Shown here: positions 1-9,700 of the stretch, one piece after another
Layout of the letters: every line of letters begins with the position of its first letter
Numbering within the stretch: the stretch's first letter is position 1
Source of the DNA: a virus
Length of the DNA stretch: 63,015 nucleotides
IMG/VR virus record: IMGVR_UViG_3300009496_001865
Location: 1-63,015 of that record
Reading direction: 5' to 3' (one strand)
The notes under the pieces: model-generated
Databases searched by the model: none
What the model saw: only the letters and a program-made list of their open reading frames with translations
Told to the model about the DNA's origin: nothing
Program-made: the position numbers and the translations under genes

Positions 1-1
1 A

Positions 2-307
2 ATGATTGAGATATTACAAGAAGTCACTGATTGGGGCAAATACCCAGTTGCAAATGGTGTTTATCATGTTAATAGTGCAGGACAACTTGTTCAGCACAAT
101 GATAAAGTATTCAAAAATCCAATAAAACAATTCTCTAAGAGTAGACGTAAGTTTAAGAAAATTGGCGAACGTCCTGAAACGTTTGATAGTGACGTTATCA
201 CTGTGCAAGGCAGTAACGGAAAAACATACACTATCCAAGATGGCAAATGTAGTTGCCCAGGTTATACTTTTAGAGGGAATTGCAAACATGTCAAAGAAAA
301 TAGTTGA
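2..307 (+). CDS. SWIM-type zinc-finger small protein
   Basis: The protein has 101 residues. Its C-terminus carries a CxC...CxH pattern (C83, C85, C94, H96) preceded by a short beta-rich stretch, which is the signature of a SWIM zinc finger, a module thought to bind nucleic acid or protein partners. The N-terminal 60 residues are basic (a cluster of K and R around residues 43-54), compatible with nucleic-acid contact. The start lies one base from the window edge, so an upstream in-frame extension cannot be excluded. The last 20 bases overlap the start of the next gene, which suggests coupled translation. The partner and role are unknown. Confidence 0.7.
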   Translation: MIEILQEVTDWGKYPVANGVYHVNSAGQLVQHNDKVFKNPIKQFSKSRRKFKKIGERPETFDSDVITVQGSNGKTYTIQDGKCSCPGYTFRGNCKHVKENS

Positions 308-2669
308 TATCATTTTAATCGGTGCAGTAATTTTTGCTGTAGTTGGTTGTGCTAGTGGCGGTGGGAGTGCTGGTGTAAGTGCTCCTATTACTCCTCCACC
401 TAGTGGCGGTGGCTCAACTACACCAACACAGCCATATCAAACAATAGACAAGTTTGACTACACTTATAATACTATCCATGGAGATATTAATGTAAGTTAT
501 GGTAGTGGTAGTTATCTAGATGACAGCAACTTTCCAAAAACAGACAAGTATAAGATAGCAGATTACGGATTCTTTCAAATTACCACACAGGGTAGGCATG
601 ACGGGACAAGTAGAAATCCGCAAGAAACACAAGACGCAGGACCTTTCCTGAATGCTGGTGTTATCCATAGAGCGGACTTGAACGGAGATGGCCACCAAGA
701 CTTCTACTATGAAGGATTTTTTGAAGGAGACAGAGATGATATGCCTCGTTCATATTTACATGTTTTCTTAAATGATGGTAATGGGCACTTTGTTTATAGT
801 CCGGAACTATTTGCAGGTGGCTCTAGTCCATGTATTAATTACGGTGATCTTGATTACAAATCAGATCCACAGCATGAATGTGGATATGTTAGACATTTAC
901 AAAGAAGTTTAGTCGCTGACTTTAATGGTGATGGTATAGATGACTTTATGAAACCTAGTATTTTACATTTAAGTAATAACGGTTCTATAGAAAACAAAGG
1001 CATTTCTAACTTACCAGATTGGATGTTTGCTATAGACAGTAACCCTAATAGTCAAAACGGAGCATATAGTCATGATATCGTTGCTGGTGACATAGACAAC
1101 GATGGGGACTTAGATATATTTGGTAACTGGAGCCACAATGACTCAAATACTCCTGTTGGCATGGGTGTTATTCTTAACAACGGCACAGGTAACTTTACAG
1201 ATACTAATTGGAACTTTTATAAGATGCCTGCTCCATATGAAATTGGTGCGGATCACATACTATGGAATACTACAGCCGCTATAGGCGACTTTGATAATGA
1301 TGGTTATGTTGACGTTAGTGTAGGCTGGGCAAATCCAACTGAAGCAAGAATATATGGCTTTGGAGATACATACGAGTTTAGTGCTGGTGCAGTATTTTGG
1401 AATGATGGTAACATGGACTGGTCTAAACTTTGGTCAGAATTACCTGATAATTACTACGGAGCAAATGGTATTGCTAATGATATGGAAACATTAGATATCA
1501 ACAATGATGGTTATTTAGATATTATCCTAGCATCTACTAAAGTAGACCCATACTATGATGGTAGAGTTATTCAATTATTTCTAAATAACGGAGACGGCAC
1601 ATTTACAGATGTATCAGAGCAATACGGTTCTATTACAAAATATAAAGACGGCACTGGTAATTGGTGGAATGGTGAAGGCTCATTACATGTATTAGACTTT
1701 GATAACGATGGTGACTTAGATATAGTTGATAGTGTCAATGGCACTTATGTATTAATCAACAATGGCGGCTCATTTGAACTCTATGACAACTTTCCTAATC
1801 AAGGTGAATGTGGTGGATGTAGATATTACCCTATTGAGATAGACGGCAAATGGCAGTATGACTTTATTGGATATACTGATGAGCGAACAGCAGACTCGCA
1901 AACATCAACATTCTTTCAAGTATTAGACCCACCTCTAATGCAAATGATGACCGATATAACTACTAAACCTTCAGGGTATGTCAACACCATATTTGAATCT
2001 AAAAGCCTGTTAGACGACCTTAGAGTAAGTGTAAGAAGGAATAATTTGCTATATAACCGTGTAGAAGGTGCTGAAATGTTGGGTGCTAGTTACGGAAACT
2101 TCTTTATTGCTGACTTTAACGGCGATATAGAAGGTGGTTTAGTTGGTTGGGATACTACTACAGACACCCTTCACTTCGGATATTACTACGCCAATAGAAC
2201 CATAAAAGCACAAAACGATACTGTTTGGTATGGCACAGGCACCGCAGATATCAAGGTCGAATCTATTAATTCATTTGTAGAATACAATAAAATATTAACT
2301 CCAAACCTTTTAACTTCAATAGGATATGGTATGTCATATTCAAGAGTAAACGGATTTACAGAGAAAGACAGTTCGTTTAATGTAAAAGTAGATGGATTTA
2401 CTATGTTAGATGCAAACATATTTGCTGATTTAACATATACTATACAGAGTAAATTTGGACTATCACTCTTAACTGCAGGAGTAGACTACCATACTACATT
2501 AGAAGACACAAAAGTGAAATTTGGTAATGGTCTTAAATATAATTTTAATAGCGATTTAACAGTAGGCAAACTTATGCTTACACATAAGTGGAATAATATT
2601 TACTTTAAATTAAAAACTGATACAGAAGATCGTGTAACCAGTGAATTAGGTTTTATAATAAACCTTTAA
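288..2669 (+). CDS. lipoprotein with FG-GAP/VCBS repeats and beta-barrel-like C-terminus
   Basis: The open frame runs back to 162, but the ATG at 288 is preferred. It gives a clean lipoprotein signal peptide: basic n-region, hydrophobic core, and lipobox V-V-G-C with the lipidated Cys at residue 21. A GAGGG ribosome site precedes it. After a Gly/Ser/Pro linker, six Ca2+-binding DxDxDG loops of FG-GAP/VCBS type occur near residues 130, 211, 268, 334, 403 and 470, as in beta-propeller adhesins. The last 200 residues are alternating polar/hydrophobic strands like an outer-membrane barrel. I infer a surface-exposed host-envelope protein made during infection, possibly of bacterial origin. Adhesion and superinfection exclusion are both only guesses. 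It converges with the next minus-strand gene with a 17-base overlap. Confidence 0.8.
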   Translation: MSKKIVDIILIGAVIFAVVGCASGGGSAGVSAPITPPPSGGGSTTPTQPYQTIDKFDYTYNTIHGDINVSYGSGSYLDDSNFPKTDKYKIADYGFFQITTQGRHDGTSRNPQETQDAGPFLNAGVIHRADLNGDGHQDFYYEGFFEGDRDDMPRSYLHVFLNDGNGHFVYSPELFAGGSSPCINYGDLDYKSDPQHECGYVRHLQRSLVADFNGDGIDDFMKPSILHLSNNGSIENKGISNLPDWMFAIDSNPNSQNGAYSHDIVAGDIDNDGDLDIFGNWSHNDSNTPVGMGVILNNGTGNFTDTNWNFYKMPAPYEIGADHILWNTTAAIGDFDNDGYVDVSVGWANPTEARIYGFGDTYEFSAGAVFWNDGNMDWSKLWSELPDNYYGANGIANDMETLDINNDGYLDIILASTKVDPYYDGRVIQLFLNNGDGTFTDVSEQYGSITKYKDGTGNWWNGEGSLHVLDFDNDGDLDIVDSVNGTYVLINNGGSFELYDNFPNQGECGGCRYYPIEIDGKWQYDFIGYTDERTADSQTSTFFQVLDPPLMQMMTDITTKPSGYVNTIFESKSLLDDLRVSVRRNNLLYNRVEGAEMLGASYGNFFIADFNGDIEGGLVGWDTTTDTLHFGYYYANRTIKAQNDTVWYGTGTADIKVESINSFVEYNKILTPNLLTSIGYGMSYSRVNGFTEKDSSFNVKVDGFTMLDANIFADLTYTIQSKFGLSLLTAGVDYHTTLEDTKVKFGNGLKYNFNSDLTVGKLMLTHKWNNIYFKLKTDTEDRVTSELGFIINL

Positions 2670-3540
2670 GTTTTGGAATAGCAAATTCGTTTGCCCATCT
2701 TTCTTGGGATTCAGCACTTAGGTGATGACAATGATCATGCGTAGGATAGTTTATAGGATCTTCCATTATTTCAAAGTCCCATTGTAGTGCATCTGATATA
2801 GTTTTATCATCAGGCTGAACAATTATATTTTCTTTTGGAATTATGTTCCACTCATTATACATTTCATCATATGGTGCCCTGTGTATTAATTCATGGTCAT
2901 CGATACTGTGGCCTTCTTTCATTGCATGAGCCTGAGCAAAATTAAATGTATTGGGAGACATAATAAACTTAGTTCCAGACTTTTGTAGTTTAGATACAGC
3001 ACTTTCTATAAGGTAATACTGTTTGTGTGCTTCTAAGTTATCATCATATAAATGAATATAGTAATCTCTAAATGCATAGAATTGTTTTTCACTCATATGA
3101 TGAGGCAACCAAGACCATTCTTCTATTGCTTCTTCATAAGTTCCCATTAAGTTACCAAATGAAACAAGACCTGTAATGCTTTGTGAAATAATTGTGGGAT
3201 CAAAATCTGGATCGTCTTTTGCAGGGTGGCAACGTTCATTATCAAAGAAGTCATCTACATCATAATCTAATTGTTTTAAACCATGTGTAGGATAATATCT
3301 TTTACCTTTATGGTTCCAGACTACTCTACAAGCAGTGGTCCAATTTACAAGTATTATATCTGCTTTAAGCACGTCTACAGCATAATCTATCTGTAATCGT
3401 ATACCAAAGTTATCACAGCCTACTCTAGCAATGTTGTGATACTCCCATCCAAAATGCTCAGCAATAAAATGACCATGTTCTGTTTTAGGAAAACTAGGGT
3501 CTCTACTGCTCCAACTACAACCACATACGACAAATTTCAT
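2653..3540 (-). CDS. SGNH/GDSL-fold protein, GCS variant (copy 1)
   Basis: The protein has 295 residues. Block I is VCGCSWSSRD near residues 5-14, where the usual GDS is replaced by GCS. A GxxN block (GCDN) follows near residue 41, and a C-terminal D-H-C-H-H stretch supplies the Asp/His of an SGNH triad. SGNH proteins are esterases or O-acyltransferases, so acyl editing of a glycan is plausible but unproven. It is closely related to the protein encoded at 4497-5342 and more distantly to three other SGNH proteins in the window. It is divergently transcribed from the glycosyltransferase-like gene at 3565, and its ATG lies five bases after a TAAATA late-promoter core. No leader or Shine-Dalgarno sequence is visible. 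Confidence 0.75.
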   Translation of the reverse strand: MKFVVCGCSWSSRDPSFPKTEHGHFIAEHFGWEYHNIARVGCDNFGIRLQIDYAVDVLKADIILVNWTTACRVVWNHKGKRYYPTHGLKQLDYDVDDFFDNERCHPAKDDPDFDPTIISQSITGLVSFGNLMGTYEEAIEEWSWLPHHMSEKQFYAFRDYYIHLYDDNLEAHKQYYLIESAVSKLQKSGTKFIMSPNTFNFAQAHAMKEGHSIDDHELIHRAPYDEMYNEWNIIPKENIIVQPDDKTISDALQWDFEIMEDPINYPTHDHCHHLSAESQERWANEFAIPKLKGLL

Positions 3541-3545
3541 AATAG

Positions 3546-3553
3546 TATTTAGT
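3546..3553 (-). promoter_or_regulatory. T4-like late promoter core
   Basis: On the minus strand this reads ACTAAATA, followed by CTATT and then the ATG of the SGNH gene. The T4 late consensus is TATAAATA, with transcription beginning about six bases downstream, so the message would start at or next to the start codon. It overlaps by two bases the oppositely directed motif of the plus-strand gene. Confidence 0.55.
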
Positions 3554-3559
3554 TAAATA
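3552..3559 (+). promoter_or_regulatory. T4-like late promoter core (divergent partner)
   Basis: This reads GTTAAATA, followed by ACAGT and then the ATG at 3565. It has the same five-base spacing as its minus-strand partner, so the 24-bp gap appears to hold two head-to-head late promoters. Confidence 0.5.
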
Positions 3560-3564
3560 ACAGT

Positions 3565-4551
3565 ATGGAAAAAATTTTTATAGGTAACAAATATTATATA
3601 GTAGTTAAACTTCCATGGATCCAAACCCCTAACTTAGATCATATACAAAACGATCTTAAGAGCAGAAAGGCTAAGTTGGCTATACACTATCCAGCAGAAG
3701 CAATGCTATATGATAATAGTATGTATAAAAAGAATATAGAATATGACCCATACGAAACTTGCTTATCATTCAGAAAGGAACATGAAATGATTAATAAGTT
3801 GCTGTCTAAATACAACTTAGATGAATATGTATTGCTAGATAATAATCCATTTAACGAAATAAATTTTCCTAATAATTGTATTTATATTCCTCAATTTGCA
3901 TTAGACTATAACGACCCTGTTGCAAAAAAAGATACAAGAGATGCAGTATTCAGTAGTTTCAATCGCAGACCTAGTGGATCTAGGCTTAAAATAATAGATC
4001 ATATACATAGTAAAGACTCTGTATGGAGTTGCAACATGCCACAAGGATATGAACTAACAAGACTTAGTCAATACAAGCATCTTTTTAAAATGTTGCCTAA
4101 AACAGTCGATGCAGAATTTACTCCTATAGGCACAGGAATGAAAACACCAGTATCTCTGTATCAAAAAGCATACTTTCATATAATTAACGAAACATCTACA
4201 TGGTATGATCCTAACTATTTGTTTATAACTGAAAAAACATATAATTGTATTAATAGCAAAACACCATTTTTACTAGTTGGGCAACCCTTCACTTTAAAAC
4301 ATCTAAGAGAATTAGGCTTTAAAACATTCGAAGAGTTTTGGCCTGAAGATTATGATAGAGAATTAAATACCGATAAACGTGCTGGTATGGTTTGCGACTT
4401 AATAGATTATATAGAAGCAGATCATATAAGTATTTTTTATAAAGTGCAATCTGTGTTAGAACACAATTATAATCATCTTAGACAGATAAAAGAACATTAC
4501 AATCTAGAAAGTAAGTTATCTACCTTAGGCTTTAATACAGTATTAAAGTAG
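3565..4551 (+). CDS. glycosyltransferase-like protein (GT10/exostosin-like C-terminal motif)
   Basis: The protein has 328 residues. From about residue 218 the pattern FITEKTYNCINSKTPFLLVG resembles the donor-binding 'TEK...A...G..P...G' region of GT-B fucosyltransferase-like (GT10) and exostosin-like enzymes. This is followed by an LGFKTFEEFW segment seen in many phage proteins of this kind. The N-terminal half is not recognisable. I infer sugar transfer from a nucleotide sugar, with unknown donor and acceptor. It is the only plus-strand gene in this part of the glycan block, is driven from the 24-bp divergent promoter, and its 3' end overlaps the convergent SGNH gene by 55 bases. Confidence 0.6.
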   Translation: MEKIFIGNKYYIVVKLPWIQTPNLDHIQNDLKSRKAKLAIHYPAEAMLYDNSMYKKNIEYDPYETCLSFRKEHEMINKLLSKYNLDEYVLLDNNPFNEINFPNNCIYIPQFALDYNDPVAKKDTRDAVFSSFNRRPSGSRLKIIDHIHSKDSVWSCNMPQGYELTRLSQYKHLFKMLPKTVDAEFTPIGTGMKTPVSLYQKAYFHIINETSTWYDPNYLFITEKTYNCINSKTPFLLVGQPFTLKHLRELGFKTFEEFWPEDYDRELNTDKRAGMVCDLIDYIEADHISIFYKVQSVLEHNYNHLRQIKEHYNLESKLSTLGFNTVLK

Positions 4552-5342
4552 TGCTTCTGTGCTTGAGGGGATATGTGATATGTTAGTTGTGCACCTGGAT
4601 TCCTACTATAGTCTTTCCAGCCTTTCATTTCTTCATCATGCTCTCTTAACATACTGGCCACACCTTTAATAGTATTTACGCCTGGTATAAATTCTACAAG
4701 TCTCTCCCAATAGTAAGCATTTTCGTTAACATCTTGCAAAAAGAATAATGTATTAGGGCTCATTAAAAAAGGCGTATCAGTTGTAATTAAATCAAATACA
4801 GCACTTTTTAATAAGTGTATTTGTTTTGCTAATTCTAATTTGCTATCATACCAATACAAATAATATTTTTTAAAACTATTAAACATTTCTTCTGTGATAG
4901 GCAACCCTTGTTCGCCCATAGTCGAAGTTTTGAAATGCTCGTATGATTCTTCATCTAACATAGTTGTTATGCTATTAAATGCCAATGGAGGATTGCAATC
5001 TACTACATGTTTCTTATTAACTTCTTCGTGTGGATTAATAGTGTAATCAAAATTTTCAATAGTTTGTGTAGGATTAAATGAGTTAGTTTTGTTATGATGC
5101 CATTCTATTCTTGTAGGAGTAGTCCAATTTACAATTACTAAATCAGCCTCATTTTTGATAGCAAAGTCAATTTGATTTCTTATAACAAAGTTGCTGGCAC
5201 CAACAGTAGCAAGATTTAAATAAAACGATTCTTCATACTCTCTGGTTAAATATTCTGCAACTATAGAGCCGAACTCTGTGTCTGGCACAGTCTCATCTCT
5301 ACTGCTCCAACTACATCCGCATATTGCAACTTTCAACTGCAT
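4497..5342 (-). CDS. SGNH/GDSL-fold protein, GCS variant (copy 2)
   Basis: The frame is open from 5384, but the internal Met at 5342 gives an N-terminus matching copy 1 (ICGCSWSSRD). A GASN block fills the GxxN position, and a C-terminal His (YHIS) follows a less clear Asp. It also shares the 'VNWTT' strand and 'MSPNT' motif with copy 1, so the two are paralogues. Activity is likely on O-acyl groups, by fold only; the nucleophilic Ser should be the one in GCS. The start overlaps the end of the ferredoxin gene by 32 bases, so the two are probably translated as one operon. Confidence 0.72.
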   Translation of the reverse strand: MQLKVAICGCSWSSRDETVPDTEFGSIVAEYLTREYEESFYLNLATVGASNFVIRNQIDFAIKNEADLVIVNWTTPTRIEWHHNKTNSFNPTQTIENFDYTINPHEEVNKKHVVDCNPPLAFNSITTMLDEESYEHFKTSTMGEQGLPITEEMFNSFKKYYLYWYDSKLELAKQIHLLKSAVFDLITTDTPFLMSPNTLFFLQDVNENAYYWERLVEFIPGVNTIKGVASMLREHDEEMKGWKDYSRNPGAQLTYHISPQAQKHYFNTVLKPKVDNLLSRL

Positions 5343-5490
5343 TCTCCAATAAAAGTCTTTTAACTGTTTCTTTACAAGTTCCACATTGCCTGCAGATACC
5401 TACTGTATTCATAAGATGCTCTATTGTATTCTCTTTTAGTAACTGCTTTAAATCAGTTTCATTTATATTTTTGCAAACACATACAATCAT
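5311..5490 (-). CDS. BFD-like [2Fe-2S] ferredoxin, 59 aa
   Basis: This is a 59-residue protein with the bacterioferritin-associated-ferredoxin pattern: C4-x-C6 near the N-terminus and C36-G-T-C39 in a QCGTC context, separated by a helical stretch. Bfd domains hold a [2Fe-2S] cluster and pass electrons to or from a partner. Cys33 and a Cys near residue 55 are additional. The start forms an ATGA overlap with the stop of the upstream P-loop gene, which argues that it is real. The nearby abundance of radical SAM enzymes, which need reducing equivalents, suggests a possible electron-donor role. A role in iron release from host bacterioferritin is an alternative. Both roles are inference. Confidence 0.8.
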   Translation of the reverse strand: MIVCVCKNINETDLKQLLKENTIEHLMNTVGICRQCGTCKETVKRLLLENAVESCNMRM

Positions 5491-6035
5491 TTTCCTCTCC
5501 TTGCCCTGCTTTGAACATATTCAAATGCTACATCAACAGCATTATCAGTAAGGTCTTTAAGATAAAAGAACGGAATGTTTAGTGTATGAAACTGTTCCAG
5601 TATAGCATAGTCAATATTTATACTACCTTCTTTATCTTGTGCCCTGCCAACTTGTTTAAAAAATTTAGGCCTATCTAGCATAAAGTTGATGTTGTTGTAT
5701 TTATTGTAACACTCTAAAGCAAGTTGATCTATCAAATCACTATATAATGCTCCGTCATACAGTTCTCTATAGATACCACTAAGCAATACAGGTGAGTCTG
5801 TGATCACATAATCAACTTTATTAACTAACCTAAGTATCTTTCTATGCTGATGTGCTAACATGTATAACTGATCTTTTAGCATAGGAACATTGTCTTCCCA
5901 AACACATTCTTTAGCAAACTCATTAACGAGTTCAACACTATAACCTGCCATGTTCATTTTGTAATATAATCCTGCGGCTTTAGTGCTCTTACCAGAGCCT
6001 GGCCCACCATAAAAATTTATTACTTTAGTTTTCAT
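5487..6035 (-). CDS. P-loop NTPase, AAA_28/nucleotide-kinase-like
   Basis: The protein has 182 residues. A Walker A motif, GGPGSGKST, spans residues 10-18. A Walker-B-like strand ending in TDSP (VDYVITDSP) follows near residue 95, and a DRP...R lid-like region near residue 140. This arrangement fits the AAA_28/NadR-like kinase group found in T4-like phages, so it probably phosphorylates a small nucleotide-type or cofactor substrate. The substrate cannot be read from sequence. Its start overlaps the stop of the methyltransferase gene (TAATG), and its stop overlaps the ferredoxin start (ATGA), so it sits mid-operon. Confidence 0.75.
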   Translation of the reverse strand: MKTKVINFYGGPGSGKSTKAAGLYYKMNMAGYSVELVNEFAKECVWEDNVPMLKDQLYMLAHQHRKILRLVNKVDYVITDSPVLLSGIYRELYDGALYSDLIDQLALECYNKYNNINFMLDRPKFFKQVGRAQDKEGSINIDYAILEQFHTLNIPFFYLKDLTDNAVDVAFEYVQSRARRGK

Positions 6036-6706
6036 TACTTATAACCTATTTGCATATATCGTGTATAAGCAGGAGTCTCTAATGATCCAATGTAAAGAAT
6101 TTTACTTAAAGGATATTTTTCCTGCATCTCTTCTACAGTATAACATACATTTATGTGCCCGTCAAACTCTTCTTTATTATTTGTTTGCATAACAATTAAC
6201 TGTTCGCTACCTGCAGACTCAAACCATTCAGTTCCCATGTGTTCACAACTAGTGTTTATTACCATACCTGGCGATACTGCTATAAGTTCGCCGCTTGTTT
6301 CAAACTCCATATGGTTAGTATCTAATAAAGTTGCATCTGCTACAACACCTTTAAACTTCCAATTGTTGGCTACATGTTTTTGATTAAACTTTTCTGCTAG
6401 TTCTATACTATTAGCATCTATATCTATTCCGTATATACGTTCTATCGGAATACTTTTTAATAATGGTTCAACTAAACTTCCTATCCAACAACCTAACAAT
6501 ACTGCTGTAGAATTAGTTTTAATAGTATAATGATATAACTTATCTAACAGCCAACTTTTACTTGCTAATTGGCCTTTACTAAAAGCATCACGTGGATATC
6601 TACTATCCATGATTGCCCGTTCAAAGTAACTAGGCGCAATCTTCATAAACCCATTGTCTATGTAGTTTTCTACATCATCCCAAGTATCTAATTTTATTCG
6701 TTCCAT
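6035..6706 (-). CDS. class I SAM-dependent methyltransferase
   Basis: The protein has 223 residues. A glycine-containing motif I (LGCWIGS, residues 71-77) is followed by a GIDID acidic loop (residues 93-97) that would hold the ribose of SAM. This is the usual Rossmann methyltransferase core. A later NTSCEH segment near residue 152 is typical of a small family of phage and surface-polysaccharide methyltransferases. Its place between a glycosyltransferase-like repeat protein and a kinase suggests methylation of a sugar or other small molecule rather than DNA, but no target-recognition domain is visible. It overlaps the upstream gene by 13 bases. Confidence 0.72.
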   Translation of the reverse strand: MERIKLDTWDDVENYIDNGFMKIAPSYFERAIMDSRYPRDAFSKGQLASKSWLLDKLYHYTIKTNSTAVLLGCWIGSLVEPLLKSIPIERIYGIDIDANSIELAEKFNQKHVANNWKFKGVVADATLLDTNHMEFETSGELIAVSPGMVINTSCEHMGTEWFESAGSEQLIVMQTNNKEEFDGHINVCYTVEEMQEKYPLSKILYIGSLETPAYTRYMQIGYK

Positions 6707-9700
6707 TGTTCTTCAAGCCATGTGTAATCGTTAATTTTACTTAACTGTTCTAAGTTATCTTTATTTGCAAGTGCAAATTGGTTCCCCTCTAGTGCTCCTC
6801 TTACTGCATCAGCAGTAAAGTCCTCTTCGCCCCTAGTGTTAAGCCAAGTGTCTAATCGACCTTGACTTTCTGCATCATCATTAAGTGTTAGTTTCACACA
6901 CTCTCTGAACGCACTCCTCCAAGTGCTAAATGCATCGGTATTAAATTTAGTAACACAACTAACCTCTGGCATAGACTTAAATCTATTACTAAGGCCAGTT
7001 GTGAAATCTATCCCCCAAGTGTTTGCGTCTTTAACCATTTCTGTTGGAAACAGTTTGACTCCTCCATAACCATATTCCAATCCATTTATAGGATTCTTAC
7101 TTGCCCATACGTGGACAACTTCTTCATCATATACATCAGGTATATAATCAAAGTTAAAACTTTCTGTAACCTCTGCATCAGCATCAACTACCCAAAACAT
7201 TTTAGTATCACATTGTTCTGCACATGCTTTGTGAGCCTCAAATATGCCCTTAACTCCTCTTACATGTTTTACTTCTAAACCTTTTTGCTCTAATATGTTT
7301 ATGTGTTCTTCTACTCTACGTAGATCTTCTTTATAACTTAATACAAATATTTCATTTGGAATTGATGTTGAACCTTCTTGTTTAACATATTTTAGATTTC
7401 TAAATTTATTCTGTTTTAGTATGTCCGATGTTAAATTAGTATAATCTGCATCTGTAGGCCAAAGTCTAAGTCCACCATAAGCATGAACTTTGTTTGTTTT
7501 AGGGTTTGTTTTCTGCCAAGTGTGAATTTTACCAACATCCATTATGTCAGGCATAAATCCGCTATCAAGCACCTTTTGATTCACTTTGATATCTGGGTCT
7601 GTAGTCCAAACAAAGGGCGTTTCTATGTCCTTTATTGCGTTTACAAACTCGTCTCTTTCTAAACTTTGCAAATGAATAACTGGCCATTTAGGCTTAAGGC
7701 TTGCTATAGTATTTATAAGTTTAAGGTTATCAAAACTATTATTTGCTATTTCTTTATCAGTATACTCTTTATCTAGTGCTGACTTTGGTATTAATCTAAC
7801 ATTTTTATATTCGCCGTCTTCGTCTGCAAACACATGGACATTCTTTTTATCCCATTGTGTAGGGTAGTAGTTAAAGTTGAAATCCTCATGTAATTGCGTA
7901 TATGCATCAACAATCCATAGCATATCAGCCTTAGACTGGCTTGCTAGACGCACATAGACGTCGTTTAAGCCGTCTTTGTAGTCATCTGGCTGTAAGTGAT
8001 ACACCGGATATGGTATTTGCACACATGCAGGTTCTCGTATATACTTAGGTCTACCTGTTGTTTGTGCTACTTTAGGACATAGTTTAATACCTGAATAATC
8101 ATATTGTTTTTGTGTAATTGGGTTAAGTTTTTGCCAAACATGTGTTTTGCCTTCGTCCCAAACCTCTGGTATAAAGTCAAAATCAAAATTATCTAAAACT
8201 GTAACATCTTCATCTATTACCCAAAACCAATTATTCCGACTCTTTAACCTGCCCTCTTCTTCGCTAGTAAACTTCTCAAACTCTACATCTGTAAATGGAG
8301 CAATTTGATGTATTACTATTCCTGCGTTACTGTATTCTTTTGGTATCCATCTTATTCCACCCATTTCATCTGGATACTTATGTTTAAGTTGATCTCCTAA
8401 ATGAAAAGTGTGTATCATATCTCTTTGAAAATCAGGTGGAACCCAATCTACTTCTTCGTCAAATTGATATTCTTTATCTATTATCCAACAGTCTTGTGTA
8501 ACTATACTGTAGTCATCTACATCTTCTACATACACTATTGGGTATTGTTTTGAACTTGTAGGCGAGTCTGTAATATACTTTGTTTCATCATGTTTAAGTG
8601 GAACAAGTTTTACACCACCACATCTATTATCACTTACGTTTGTAATACTTCTCGGATACTTGTGACTTAATTGATTTGGTATTTTAAATATGTGAATTGT
8701 TTTTTGATCATATTTGTGAGGAACGTAATCAAATACATTGTTTAATTCATGTTCTTCATCTATGAGCCAAAACATTTTAGTTCTACTTTTTCTTGCAAAT
8801 GAATCATAGTCATTTATATTATTAGAATAAAAAATATCAAATCTAACAGGACATATTCCTTGCTGGTATTTGTGTTTAGTAATATCAAAATCTTTATGGA
8901 CTAGCCTAACACCACCACAACGAGTATCCCATGGGTCAATAAAGTCTTTAGGATATCGTTCTTCTAAATGGCCAGGTATTTTAAATACATGAATGTAGTT
9001 ACGTTCATGTTCCTCAGGAACATATAATAGTTTACCATTAAAGTCAAACTCTCTATCTACTATCCAATACCAATCTGTTTTACTACGTTCAGCATAATCA
9101 CTATAGACATCTGATGTAAACTCATCTTCGTCTACATAGAATACATCATAGTTTTCATCTTCAACAGGACATGCAGGATGTATTTTTATTTCTGCTTTTT
9201 TCCAATCTTTAGGAACAAGTCTTACTCCGCCCATTGCCATAGGATACTTTTCTGTTAGTTGATAAGGCATTCTAAAAACATGTATCATACCTCCTTCAAA
9301 AGGATTAGGTATCCAGTCAACAGTCTTGGCATTTATTTTATGTTCTTGATCTATTAACCATACATACTCATCATCGAATATATCTCTTTGTTGCATATCG
9401 TTTACATCTTTAACATAAAGTATAGGATATGTAACATTTGCATCTAAGAAGTTATGATATTTTGTTTCGGCATTTTTCCAGTCTTTAGGAAACAGTTTAA
9501 TACCTCCTTCCTTCTCTGGATACTTGTGTTCTAGTTGACCTTTTAAATGAAAACTATGTATAAACGTAGGCTCAAAGTTTCCTGGTGCCCAATTGATGTC
9601 TGGGTCTAATTTGTAATCCTTATCCACACACCAAACATGGCTAGCATACGGATTGTTATCGAAATACTTTGCTGGTGTTTTAGTATTAAGTATATCAAAA

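Noticed and set aside
162-287. A 42-codon N-terminal extension of the lipoprotein
   Set aside because: It overlaps the SWIM gene for most of its length and would bury the lipoprotein signal peptide, which begins cleanly at 288.
7710-7717. Perfect TATAAATA on the minus strand inside the ten-unit gene
   Set aside because: It is not near a gene start, and such 8-mers are expected by chance in DNA this AT-rich. The promoters I accept are supported by position and spacing.
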